Shown piece by piece: positions 25,801 to 38,900 of a DNA stretch of 64,000 bases. The notes beneath the pieces are model-generated. The model made no database searches and was not told where the DNA came from. It saw only the letters and a program-made list of their open reading frames with translations. A program made the translations under genes and the position numbers. How positions within the stretch are numbered: the stretch's first letter is position 1; each line of letters begins with the position of its first letter. The DNA lies in contig JBAJFG010000562.1 of the NCBI GenBank assembly GCA_037903475.1, positions 1,550,001 to 1,614,000 on the forward strand. Direction: 5' to 3'. The stretch is from Ancylostoma caninum (lineage: Eukaryota > Nematoda > Chromadorea > Rhabditida > Ancylostomatidae).

Positions 25801-27993
25801 GAGAAGGGCGGGAAAATTAAGAGAGAGAGGGGGGGAAGGCGAGGTGAGCGATAAGCGGCTAACAGATCCTCCACCTCTATCTCGTAGCTCTTTTATATGC
25901 CCCTCAACAGCTCCTCAGCTCGAACACCACGCTTGATTGAAGACTACACGCGCGGTGAGAGGAAAGGTGGTGTTCACCGCTGAGTTGTGCCCGAGCGCTG
26001 CTACTGCGCTTTTCCTACAAACCATTGGTAAGGAATTACCCATCCTTCCAGTGATGAACTCGGCCATAATTAAAACGAATTCAAGCTTTTATAGAAGTAT
26101 GTTGGAGAGGTAGAATACCTGTTGATTTTCCACACCCGGCTCCGGGGTCTGAGCCAAACTGGAAGTGTGATCTCCTTGGCGCCCGCGGGGCTGGGACCAC
26201 TTAATCAGTAGTTCCCAAGGAGACTTCAAAACTTACTTAATAATAAAAAGTGATATACAAGGAAGAAAGAATGAGTGAGAAAAATAACTGATAATGACAC
26301 GGACAAAGAAAAGAGTTAGACGAGATGCTTCCTTTTTCTTCTTTTTTTTTCCCAAGCCTGAAACATAAGGAATTGAATGCATATTTCGCCATATTCATTT
26401 GTTTATTGGAATATGCCGTTATAGCTCCATAATTGGGCAAATGAATAATTCCTACTTGCTTGAATTTTATTATGGGAACATTTCTCAGAATCCAAGAATT
26501 GCCGCCAGGAAGAAGTGCTGGAACCCCACACGTTCTGCAGGGTGGTGGCAAGAGAGCATAACAATCAAAAATGTAGGCGAGAACCCATATGCATATGGTC
26601 AACAGAGCTTTTTCATGAAATGCTTGGGAGGAATATGCGTGGGAGTATCCCACGCATACTGCGCTGTACATCTGGAATTGGCATTTATTTGCATTTCAAT
26701 TGACAGCCGACTCACAATTCACAATTAACAACGATCCGGAAAATTCCTGCAGCCTGGAGTGGGCGTGTTTACTCCACGATGTAATGAAGTGTAATCCATC
26801 ATAGTGATGTCATTTTGACGGCTATTTCTTTGTGCGAAAGGTGAAAATGAGGAAAGTGCATGTTAAATTGCCCAGAAAGATACAGGAAATTGAACGGCTC
26901 AATTGCAGGCTCTGGCTTTGCTGAGGAAATTGTTTCTATATTTTTCTAAATTAACAGCTTTTCCTATTGCGTCCAAAAATATGCAGGTGACAACGACTGA
27001 AATATGTAGTTTTCACTGGAAAACAGCAGGTTAAATGGAATTCAAATTAATTTGAAGAAGGAATCAGCAGTTCCTTAGGTTGTCACTAGGAGGAATAGAC
27101 TAATTCCTGGAAGGACAAAACTGGTTCTTGTGAGTTATTTGCCACCTCGCGATGGGAATGCACCATTTCAGCACACTCTCAGCAAAAACACTGAGATATC
27201 CTGCCGACCGGTGTAGTTCCATCCTTATAATCTTTTTTTGGAGATGTGAAATCCGCAAAAAACCCCAGTAGTACAGAATGTTATAGTGAAAGCCTATAAA
27301 ATGACAGAAGTCCGTCCGCTGAAGAGGTACAGTAGAAAGTACGGAAAAGAAGGAAAGATTTTGCTAGGTGCACTCCAGGTTTCTCATTTATGTGGTAAGC
27401 TATCCTCTCTGATTACCTCTGTGCCCCTGAGCATTTTCTTCTCATAGGAATATTGTTAACAAAGCTTAGCTAACCCTACCTTGAAGTCTGTTTTGAAACT
27501 TGTCCATAAGTAATTGGATTTACGGTTTTTTCTGGATTTTCTGGTTTTTGAATAGCTATTTTCAATTGCAATTTCTTGCCTCTATTCACTGATTTTCAAA
27601 TGATACCCTGTGCAATTATAAAACTCTTACTCTTAATCTACAAGAATACATCACTCAGTTGCTCAGAAACATCATGTTTTTCAAGCACTGAAGTCAAGAA
27701 AATGCACATCAGATGAAGAGAAGAAAATGCTTCTTTCAGTGGAAGGCGGCATGCAAGGAGGAACAATCGTTCAGCAGTGGTCTGCCAACTCCGAATTGAC
27801 ATATAGTAATGATTAATCGTTATTACACCGCAGAAAACGGGACCGCGCCGCGTCACCTACGCGGCGCGGCAGACCAGATTGTCGTCGAGCGTTGCCGGGA
27901 TTGCTGCTTCAATACACAAAAATGTAATTGTGTGCAGGGATGTACACACATAAAGGAGTTGGGTTGAAAAGCATCGACAACCATAGCGCCCAG
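22827..27993. other. Gene-poor AT-rich DNA
   Basis: Over 5 kb without a supportable gene. A purine run near 25800-25840 (GAGAGAGAGGGGGGG) and T-rich tracts near 23870-24130 are the only local structure noted. Open frames here are short and without splice context. Distal regulatory function cannot be judged from sequence alone. Confidence 0.45.
27842..27870. repeat. Very GC-rich perfect hairpin
   Basis: CGCGCCGCGT and ACGCGGCGCG flank a five-base loop, giving a ten-pair GC stem in an otherwise AT-rich region. Possibly the end of a foldback element. Confidence 0.6.
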
Positions 27994-28133
27994 GGCTGGG
28001 ATTCATGAAACGATAACCCAGGCTAGCAAACCAACTTTTGTTGTCTGCGTCTCTTAACACTGACTAGTCAATACGATAACCAATCACTGTAGCCATCGTT
28101 GGTTTGCTGGTTGTCGTTTCATAAATCTCAGGC
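27994..28133. repeat. Foldback element with AAACGATAACC arms
   Basis: The left arm (GATTCATGAAACGATAACCC..GCAAACCAAC) reappears in reverse complement at the right (GTTGGTTTGCTGGTTGTCGTTTCATAAATC) with a few mismatches, giving arms of about 45 bp. MITE-like. Confidence 0.7.
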
Positions 28134-29943
28134 CAGCTGGTCTACAGTGTTGCGTGGGTGGCGTAGCGCGGCCTCGTTTTTTGTGGTGCAATATGGACTG
28201 AACATTAATATGCGTTCAATGTAGAACAGACCCGACGATGTCGTTGACATTTCGAAAGGTATGGTGAACTGAGAATTGCACCGAAAGAATGAGGAGATCT
28301 GTAGGAACCATCTAAATAAGGGTATTCAGTAAAAGGAAGCCAATCGAAGATGCCAGATTATCGTAGTCGCGTTATCGCCGCGTCCCTACAGTCAACATGG
28401 TCAACACAGGTGTTCGAGGATTAGATCGGAATTGTCTTCGTTATTTCCTATTCCGCCAAGCCTACGTTTCTAGATAACATTGGTAGCTTTTCGGCAACAC
28501 TGAACACGAGGAAGAAATACCGTCTTCTTTTGACCTGACTCCTTTATTTCTAAGCTCAGTGCATAAGCAGTTCATTCACTTAAAACAAAAAAAAAACCGA
28601 AAAAAGAAACATGGAACGAAATAAGAGTGCTATCGCAAAATATAATAGGAGTACATTTCCCAAAATTCCTAAAAAAAATCCCAAAGCAGTAAGTAAGTGG
28701 AAGAAGTTGCAGCTCCTTCTGTTGGTCGCTTCTGGAATCGGAACTCATTCGAAACCATCGTAAAGTCTTAAAACCTATCGGTAAATGAATGTAAAAATTG
28801 CACTGACAACATTTGCTAATGCCATTATACATCCTGGGTCTCAGTCGTAACGAAGTCGAACAAGCCTCAGTCGTAAATAAACGTGCATACAGTGAAATTA
28901 GCTACAAATTATACTTCATTCCCAACCTATCACCTTGAGGAACAAACTATCACACATCGGCATCTATTTAATTGCACATTTCCATTCGCAGTGCCCTTTT
29001 TAGTGGAAGGATATTCACCTTCGATTTTTTGTGACAGATTTACGCAAAAAATCGAACACGTTCATTCAAAGATACTCCATGTTTTTAAGGTGGCTTGGGA
29101 AGGGGATGGAAGGAGTGGGGAAGGAAGCATGGAAGTACATGGGTTAGATATCTTTCCAGCAATGTTTTTTAACTTATTTTTATGTTCTTTTGCTCGCATT
29201 TCCCCTGACTGATTTGAAGGATACCTTAGAATGAACATTAATTTTAATCTCCAGAGTATCTTGCTTTTATACAGTATCCACCACTAAAATCTTATCAGTA
29301 TTTATAGTTAACTATTTCTTTTTTCTTGAAATGCACCTGTTTCACATACAGTACCGCCCAGAGTACTCGAATACTGCTCAAAAAGTCATTCTGTGGTCTT
29401 TTATATTATTTAACATTGAATCACATGTTCTGAACTTGGTGGATACCTTCTTTTTTCTCTGAAATAATAGCCAAAATCAAGAGGTTCCAACGTTCTCCCT
29501 TTATATTTATTTATTTACTTGTTTATTTATCTACTTATTTATACTCGAAGGTAAAGCAAACCAAAAACAATTCGGCTCGAAAAAAAAAATTCACTCTCTA
29601 TTCACAACTCTCATAAAAATTTGAATTGCTCGGATTTTTGCAGACCAAAATTATGGGGAAAAATCCAAACATCATATGAGTGGGGCCAGTTCCCTAATTA
29701 AGAAGTTGTTGCTGTCTCCCACCCACTCCTCTGCTCACAGATAATCAGAAATTCTCTCTAGGAAGAGATCCCAGAGCTGGATCTAAAAAAATAAGGGAGA
29801 CAAGAGTGTTAAATTTACGAAAATCTGTAAATTACTGGACAAAGAACAAAGAGCCTGTAAAAGTATTGGGAAGTAGTATCAGTAGTAGTCACTAGTGGTA
29901 GCGGTGTATTATTGTAGTAGTGATAGTATATTATAGTAGTTAA
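28134..29943. other. Intergenic upstream of mks-6
   Basis: AT-rich, no supported gene. Poly-A runs and (TTTA)n patches near 29500-29545. Open frames have no recognisable content. Confidence 0.45.
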
Positions 29944-30169
29944 ATAAGTAGTGTTGATGGTAATTGAAGGCTAATTTACGTTCCATTCAAAGTTCTAGAA
30001 AAATCTACTACAATCCCTCATATCGCCATAAAGTGCCATTTATAGTAGTTAAATAGTATTAGTGTATGTATAAGTAGTGTTGATGGTAATTGAAGGCTAA
30101 TTTACGTTCCATTCAAAGTTCTAGAAAAATCTACTACAATCCCTCATATCGCCATAAAGTGCCATTTAT
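29944..30169. repeat. Direct duplication of a 100-bp segment
   Basis: Bases 29944-30043 recur nearly perfectly at 30070-30169 (ATAAGTAGTGTTGATGGTAA through GCCATTTAT), a 126-bp period with a short unique spacer. A recent local duplication about 370 bp upstream of the mks-6 start codon, so it may sit in the promoter region. Confidence 0.85.
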
Positions 30170-30538
30170 TAGTCAGATCCACAGCCTGATCCATGCCTAG
30201 CTACAAAGCTGACCCACCGCCAAATGCGTTACCATGGCTACCTATCAGCTAGTGCGCTAAATATCCGCCTACATAGTTCGCTTGTTGATGCTTATGCTGC
30301 TGTGATCCATCTTTTGGTGTCATTTCTTGGACTTGTGCCAAATATCGATCGGTAGGTCATGGCCGAATGGCAATCAGTTTTTAATTTTTGCGAGAAATCA
30401 TGTTTTCACATAAGTTTTTCCCTCAATAGGTTATTTTAGCCTCATCTAGCTAAAAAATTGCATTTCCCCATGAACACATCCTCCTTTATCTCTGCATAGT
30501 TCATTCAAAATGAAAAATATAGGTATTGATTGACAAAC

Positions 30539-32914
30539 ATGAGCGACACTGAGGAGGAGGCGCCTCCAAGCATCAAGCCGAGGATACAGTTACCTCCACT
30601 CCAAGTTCCAAGTGAGAGCCTTTTCTTGAGCACATAATCGTAAAATGGATTGAAAAAATATGTATTTCGTCCTCAAATTTAACATCATTTATCTATTAAT
30701 CTGTTTGTTTACTTATTCATTTAATTACTTACATTATTCATAGTATTTTTTAGGACGAATTCATTTAATTACTTACATTATTTATAGTATTTTTTAGGAC
30801 GACGTATGTCATCGTCATGGACCGAAAATCTTGAGCCACCCCCAGATGTCAAATCACCTCCAGCTGTGAAGTCTCCAGAAGCGAAGCCTGGATCCTCCAA
30901 GGTATGAATTCAGTTCCTCTGACCATCTGCTCCCTCTCACTACTCCCCCGTTTTCAGGCGTTCTTCTCACGCTCGTCAAGTGAAGTGAAACCATACTCTG
31001 ACGATGAGGTTTTCGCCTCGCCTAAGGTAAGCTCACCACATATAGTTGGGTCCCGAACAGATCAATATTACGGTAGTGCCTTTCAAGCCGTCTATATCTT
31101 CGCCACTCGAGTCACAGAGAGAAGAAGTAAGGGAAGAGAAAACAGAGAAGAAGGAAAAACGAAGGGAATCGATCAAGGAACACTTGCTCAAATTCAAAAT
31201 GAAGGTGGAATTCTGGAAATTTCCTTTTTCTCTGCGTCTCTTGAGAGCTCGTGCTATTTTTCCAGGCTGGAAAAGTGCTCGAAGATGTGCATGATCGTCT
31301 AGTTGAGGATCATTCGTCGGTTGCTCCAATCCCGGTGAGTAGGGAGATAGACAGACAAAATGACAGACAAACATACAGGACAAGACAAGACAGGACAGTA
31401 CAGTCTGATAGACAAGGCAGAACACGACAGGACAGGACAGACAGGATAGACAGTACTGGACAGGACTGAACAGGACATGAAAGGGCAGAGCAGGACAGGA
31501 CAGGACACGACGGACAGGAAATGCAGGCAGACATACAGGCGGACAGACAAACAGACAAACGAACAGACGATAGACAGACAAGGAACCTATTTCAGTCACC
31601 TGCAACTCCATCCCAGGATTTCACATCAGGTGCAGAAATGGACGAGAACTCGTCCATCGATGGCAGAGGTAAAAGGTTAGGCTTGTTCGTGCTTCTATGA
31701 CTCCTTATGTAACCATGCCGCACTTTGCAGACGCTATAACTAGCACCACAATTTTTTTAAATGGTGACCTTCTACTTGAATTTTTTAAGCTGCAACCATG
31801 CCGCACTTTGCAAAAACGCCATCAAATGAATGTGAGCTTTCCACAACTGCGCCGCACTTTGCAAGAGCAATAATTGCTGCGTTATGGCACCATGCCGCAC
31901 CTTGCATGGCCCCAATTATCGATTTTTTAGCCCCACCCTGTCACAGTCTTCGAAGCGCACCTCGACATCCGCTGAGCTGAAGGCGTCTATGCGATCGAAG
32001 CTTCGAAAGCAGGTAGGTAGAGACGCAGAGGACCACTCAATCTCGCCGTCTGTGCTCTAACCTTCATTTTCTAGGCGGAGAAAACTGTGGAACGAAAGCG
32101 TGGGTCCGTGCACCTTGCCAAGAGACTTCAGCGACGACTAACGATACACCAAGAGGTATGCGCTATTTTCCAACCCGAAACAGGATACAGTAATCCCATT
32201 CCAGGAGGGACCTACAGAAGGAGAGCTGCAGTCTGTTGACGAACAAATTGAGCAGTCATTGAAGGTAAACTTCCTACATTCGCGGGCGTAGTTCACTTGC
32301 CGTGGGGGGAGGCGTGGCTAAAACAAAACGTGGGTGTGACCTAAAAACCTCGACCATACACTGAAAAATTTCAGATTGGAGCACGATTTCTACAAGAACA
32401 AGCCTCTATGAATCCACCTGATGAAGTCCAGTATGCTTTCTTCGTGGAAGACTACGATAAGGAGGTTCGTAAAAAATCGATAATCGATTTTTAAGCAACA
32501 AATGGTAATGATTTAGCCCCAGCCAGCTGTAACTGGGCCCATAACGGACTATCGCAGAGCAGAAATGGTTGAAGAAGATGATCAGGGTCAGCTGACATAC
32601 TACGATCCACGTCCACAGGATATGGAGGCCAACAGGTGTGACGAATCAATAAATCAATAAAAGTTACAAGGCCTCTTCAGAATTTTCGAGAGGGTCGCAG
32701 AACACTTGAGGAGTAGAGGAGTGGGGGAGTAACAGATAGAGTAAAGGGAGGTAAAAAAGGAAGACTTCAATGATCTGGCACTGTACTAGTTACAAAAATC
32801 AATAATTGCAGGCCGATGACGTCATCGGTGATGGAGCAGCGTCTGTCGCCGGCTTTTTTCGCCAATGGCAAACTTCGAACTATTGACGAGTCGCTGTTTG
32901 TGAAGCCTTTGAAG
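30539..32914 (+). other. mks-6: mks-6 exons 1-12: disordered and coiled-coil N-terminal part
   Basis: Exons 30539-30611, 30798-30901, 30958-31026, 31061-31204, 31266-31334, 31596-31668, 31947-32012, 32075-32155, 32205-32264, 32375-32464, 32517-32635, 32812-32914. The sequence starts acidic (MSDTEEEAPP), is Pro/Ser rich, then carries Lys/Glu runs (REEVREEKTEKKEKRRESIK) typical of a coiled coil and an Arg-rich segment. Exon 6 ends in phase 1 while exon 7 is open only in phase 0, so a micro-exon or another border is missing between 31668 and 31947. The intron after exon 5 is filled by an ACAGG repeat. Confidence 0.8.
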
Positions 32915-35900
32915 GTATACTTCCAGTGTCCCAAATGTTCCAGATCAATCAATAATTCAGTTCTTCCTTGCTATTACCAGTTCGGTTATTGATTTTTGTA
33001 GATCATTCAACGAGAGGAAGTCTTGTATAATTACGTGAGGGCGGAGCCATGGGAGACGTTTGTGGACGAGATTCGCGGCAGTGACTATGTGCAGCTGGAC
33101 ATCTTTCTGGGCGTTGTTTGCATTGAACAACATCCACTGTGTGGAGATGAGGTTAGTGTCAGGGAAGTAGAGGAGGGTCCCGAGTCTGCGTCTCTGCCTA
33201 GGCCGCTAAAATAAACGAAAAAAGGATAAACTCAGTTAAATCAGAAGTTTCATAGGCAAATGAAGAATATATTAGGAGCCTAAGTGCACCATTACCGAAA
33301 CAATGGGTAATCTCGTAACCATAGTTACGGTAACCCATGGGTAACACCTGAGTATAGATAACGTCGCGTTTCGGGTAAACATCTTGATGGGTACCAGGTA
33401 AAAGGTAAATTCAAGCTGGGTAACACCTTTATCATGGGAAATCTCATTGATGCATCCGGGCCCAGAGGGAAAAGCCGTCGTTTAGGCGATCTCTTACACA
33501 TTCGATCGATATATTGATTTACTAATCAATCGATATATTGATTTTTTAAAGGATAAAATCGCTGTAAGACTGCGTACCCTGTATGATGAACAACTCCAAC
33601 GCATCAATGAAATGACGGACACACTCGTGAACATTGAAAATTTGCCTGTCGGGTAAGGATGACTGCCCGATCAATGTCGATCAATACAATCGATAATTTC
33701 CAGTGAAAACCCGTCAGCTCTCCGTGAACACGTGGATTTGCTCTATCGTGACATACGAATAGCATCGGAAGGACTGCAGAGGGAGTACGCCGAGTTGGAG
33801 AACTGTCGCGATCGTCACGGGTACAATCTGACCGCGTTAAAGTACACAATCGATGAGGAAGACGAAAGCGGGTGGGTCGGGGGGTTTTGTGTTACGGTAG
33901 CTTGCTATGTCCGTAACTACACAATAGTTGTACCGTGAGACCAAAAAATGGCTTCAATGGTATTACTATTTTTGTTGCAACTTCCATCGATTTTTTTGAA
34001 AATGTTATTCCACACGGATAAAGCACAGAATGTTCCTGAAACTCAATTTTCATAACTTTCCAAAGTAGTATTTTATTTATTTTCATTTTGCTAGGATTTA
34101 TCCTTGGAAGAAGACGCATATTCCACCATTTTTCTAGTCAATTGAACGTTCCACCTTTTTCAATTCAAAATTTTCCGTCTGCACCCTCTCAATCAGCACG
34201 CTATTTCTCCCTTACTCTCTTTCTTCTCCCATTATCCGATTTTCCGCTATTCTGGCCAGGTCTTTGTTTCTCTGTACGCATGCCTTATACTATGTATTCG
34301 TGTAACACTACAAATTGTACTCCACATGCTTGGCGCGGAATTCAAACTTCTACTTTTCAGTTCGCTCCTGGGTAAACTCACCATGGACAATCCGGTCACT
34401 CCATTTGCAGCTCTACCGCAGGCTGAACGTAACAGAATAGGTGAGATATATTTGCACGAATTGTGGAAAGTTACTCTTTTTGGGTTACGGTAAGTGCTGC
34501 TGAGATTACTGTAGCTACTAGGATTCCTTTAGCTCTCATTAGGACTACTTTGTCACCTCAAAATAAAAAAAAGGTCCAGAAAGGACATTTCTGTGCATAG
34601 CAGCAGAAATAATGCCAGTGACTACTATGCAAAATTTCACGAAAAATCGATATATCGATTGGCTGGAGAAATATGTGTGTACTTCGTTGTCCCTAAGTGT
34701 GAATTATCGATTCAGACTCATTGAAGAAAAAATCGATTCAAGTCATTCTCCACTTCAATGATATTTTTGTCTGCAAGACAAAATCCGTACCACTGGATGG
34801 TTTTCAATATAAATTTGAGCAGCTGTATAATTTGGAGGTGAGATCAATTTGTTCAATCGATAAATCATTGAGTGTCGATATCGATTTTTCTCTTCAGATT
34901 GTTTCTGAGCCGAAAACAATTACCGCCACTGTTATTGAGAAGACTGGCACAACGAAAAAGACGTTAGCGAAGGTAGATCCCAGGATTTTTGCTTGTATGA
35001 CGTCATCGATATGCTGCTGCGCTAGTAGCGAACCGCATCTATGCTGACATGTTTCTGCAGCCCAGTCAAAATATCATATTTATTTGTGTTGATTTTCCAG
35101 AATATTTACGATGGAAATATTGATTTTTTCTGCCTAGGTCAATATACCCTTACCAACTGAAGGCGAGGCTGCTGAGAGTGAACCATCTGCTCATCGTCTA
35201 CCTTTTGAGAACATCGAGAAGTACGTTCCATGAGCTTATTTTCTTGTGGGCGGAGCTTACCCACATCTTAAACTCCCCTCTACTTTTTATTACTTTCTTT
35301 TCAGCTCAACCACAGGCTACCTCTTTGCGCGTGCTAGTTGGTCCAGTGAAGCTCGTACAAAACGGAGGGAAAGTGCGCCACCAGTGCAGGTCGATTTATC
35401 GATCGATATTGATTTTTGCCTATATACGTGTGCATATGCAGATCAGTGAAGACGCTCCGTTCTCAATCATCCCACCTGGAGTACGGCTAATCTCTGATGA
35501 GGAGTTTGAGACGAACCCCAGATGGGCGGCGCTGGAGCGAAGGTCACGGAAGCGAAACGAGAGCGGGAGGTAATCGATAAATCAATAAAACCCGTATGGG
35601 TGGATTGATATAGACGTTATTCTGGTTGGACCTGAAATTCTTATTTGTTTTATGTTCCTGTTGATACTTACAATAATTTTTCCAACTTTTGACAATCGAA
35701 CAATCACGTTTGTGGGTGTGGCGGGGGCGTTCCTGTTGATCTCGACCAATCAGAGCTCATATCAGTGAAGACATGTTGGAACAACATCTGCTCATTTTCC
35801 ACTCGTACAGCTTACGTCATTATTCTACCAACTATAATAATACAGATTTTTTTTTCAGGATTCCAATCGACGCGTCCGATATTGACGTCTCTTCCGGTGT

Positions 35901-38900
35901 GCATGGTGAAGACCGCCGTCAAAGAGCGTCCTTCCGCACGGCGGTAGATGGAATGCGTGCTCTTGGAGTTGCCCATGCTGTAAAGCTCAGGTAATTTCAC
36001 ATCTCTATTCCACACCTACAGTATTGCGCTCTACATTCCACTCAGGACCCGCCTGCTGGAACGTGAACAAGACGCGCACACGCTTTCCTACTCGGAAATC
36101 GTCCGTGAGGAGCCATTGCCCGGCCTCTTCGGCGCTATTGGTTCCCTTTGCGGCCCCGCAGATCTCTCCAGGAAACTAAAGCCAATGAGAAGGACACCAG
36201 CGCGACAACAGGTGTGTTTATACTCAACGGAGATCGGCGCGACAGCTCGCTAAACAAATCGATAACCCAGAATTTCTCGCCATCTTCGTTGAATTTGGTG
36301 GTGAACGTGCAAGCAGCAACGAATCTGCCAACTAGGACGGATGGACAGTTGCATTCCATGGTGGAGGTTCGATTTCAGGTCAGTATGAACGGTTTTCGCT
36401 AGTAACCGGGCGGAATCTCTTGTATTGATCCATTGAAATATACTTACTTTTGAAGGATTGGGTAGGCTTTGATATGGAGGTATGATATGATATAAATGAT
36501 ATGTATATTTGGAAAAAATCGACAAAGCCCATAAATCGATATTTTCATACGAAACGATTGTCAGATTCGTCTGCCTGGTGAGGAACCCCAGTAGGCATGT
36601 CGCCATCGATACCTTGGCAAAAATACCGAAAAATCAATAAAATCGATATAGCCCATAAATCAATACACACAGACACACGCATTCTATTTTGTATATACAG
36701 ATGAAATATATGACTGAATGTAATATTATAAGATGATGTATTATAGATATAAGTTGGATTATATTAAATATTAGGGAAAATAATTTTTTCTTCTGAAATT
36801 AAATCGTTTTGAACAAAAAAAAAATTTGAGGAGATTTCCTGGGAATTTCTTGTTTCACTTTGACTATAAATAGACATTAAAATAGCGAAGATGTTGCTTC
36901 TGCCGTCAAAACGCGTTGTGGGTTGTTATGGCGGCGAGAAGAACGACATCTACGAGTAAGGGTGGGTTTTCTCGGATTTCCACTTCAGCTTTATGTCAAT
37001 CTTAGAGTTCCACTGCTCTCAAAAAGTTCTTTTTTCTGGTATTAATTTCTTTCCAAAGAATGATAACCCGTTAGTTCATCTTGGGATCCGCATGTATAAT
37101 TGAAATTACCCATGGCAAACGTATTAACTTACCCAGCATGGGCCCGTAGGGCGTCGTTGAGATTACCCAGGGTAAACCTGCTGACGTATCTGTTTACGAT
37201 GGGTTAATTTGTGTGGTGTCAGCTCGTTTACCCTTGATGATCTCCACGATGCATGCGGCCTGAAATCCACCCCTTATCTAACACGTTCCTCCATATTTAC
37301 TCATACGTTGTCTATACTCATACGCAACGTAGTCTATACCCTGGGTAATCTGCTACTCTTGGGTAATCATGCTCATGGGCCCATGGTCAAGAGGTTACCT
37401 ATCCTTCCGAAGATGTCATTTGGACAAGACGTGGTGCTTGTACGTGTGAAATCACATGAGCTTTGTAATAAAATCTGCTGTTCGCATACTTCTCGTATCG
37501 AGCTGTGACCTTCTTTCTTCCTTGATGCACTCTTCAGATTACCCAGGGTGAACGTGTGGAGGCCCATGTTAACTACGGGTAATTTTGTAGGCGTTAACGC
37601 TTTTGTCCTCGTTAACCCTAGTGATGCATACGGTCTCAGAATCCATATCCCATCCTATTGTTTTTTTTGAGGTTTTTAAATAAATAAAACTTTTTCATGT
37701 ACAGAATACCCAATCATAATGGTAGTCATGGTGTGCTGAATGAAAAAAATAGCGAAATCACGGAGAAAATCCCCATACGTCTCCAAAAATGTTCCAAATC
37801 CTCTTGATTTTCATAGCCCTATTGCATTTATCGCTACGAATCATTGGTGAGAACACCGCCCCGCCTTCTTTCTCTCCAAAATGTCCACTTTTTCCAAATT
37901 TCTGAAAATATCCTAAGCACTCATATCATTTTCTGGTATTTAACGGAACTTGAAAAAACTACCATTTTCCCGTTTTTTATATGCTTCTTTCCAATTTCCA
38001 GAGTGCCGTCAGAACGACACCATCGGTATCCGGCAGACATCCGAATTGGCAACACGGTGTGTCGTTGCCGATAAAGGACACCAGTGATCCGAAATCGATA
38101 ATCGATTGTATTCAACTGAATGTGTACGATCAGGTAAGTACGCATCTCCTTCATTGCCTACCTAGTTTAGACTCTTGTCGCCGCACACACATTTCATAGA
38201 TATCGATCGATGCAAATTCTGAGCAATGTTCTGTTCCATATGGAACACCCTGTCCTATGGTTCGTGAAGCATTAAGCGTCGGCGAATTCACGTAGTCTTA
38301 TCTATTGATCGTAAAATAGCCCTATAATGACACATCCTAAACAAACATTTGTGAGCGGTCCCGGAACGAAGAACACTTTTGTTGTTTGTGGAGATGTCCT
38401 TCATGTGACCTTCTTATCAGTTCATATTGGACATTATCCAAGCCTAGAGATCGTCTTGACGTCGTTACTGTCTTCTTGGATAGTAAGACTCCGCGGTTCT
38501 CTCCATAATATACTAGTCCACTGCTGAAGAGCTTACGATAAGTATAGATAGAGGTGCAAGAGCAGCTGACCAATCGTGAGGTTGTGTAAACTCCGCCCCT
38601 TTTGCAGGAAGTTGGAACCGCACAAGCAAAAGAGTGAGTTGAGCATGAAGAAAAAAAAAACAAACAAATTGATGGTGCTTGCAAGAACCGCTAAGCGAGC
38701 GAACCCATCCTCTCAATTTTTTCGACGTGGGAGGTTATATAGTGAGAACTTGTCCCCGAGGTCCATGCAGGCACAATAGCGGCTCACCTGCAGCTGTGTG
38801 TACCACTTTTACGTGCTCATGAGTGTTGACTATAAACTGCCATAGGCTCAACTGATTGACTCACAGGTTATAATCACCTTTTTCAAGACCATTTTTTATC

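Noticed and set aside
31033..31611. Minus-strand frame of 192 codons rich in Cys/Pro/Leu (CPVLSCP)
   Set aside because: Antisense of mks-6 exons 4-5 and the ACAGG microsatellite.
36896..36960. Short frame MLLLPSKRVVGCYGGEKNDIYE as an extra mks-6 exon
   Set aside because: Exons 24 and 25 join in phase 0 and the C2 alignment needs no insertion. No good acceptor precedes it.
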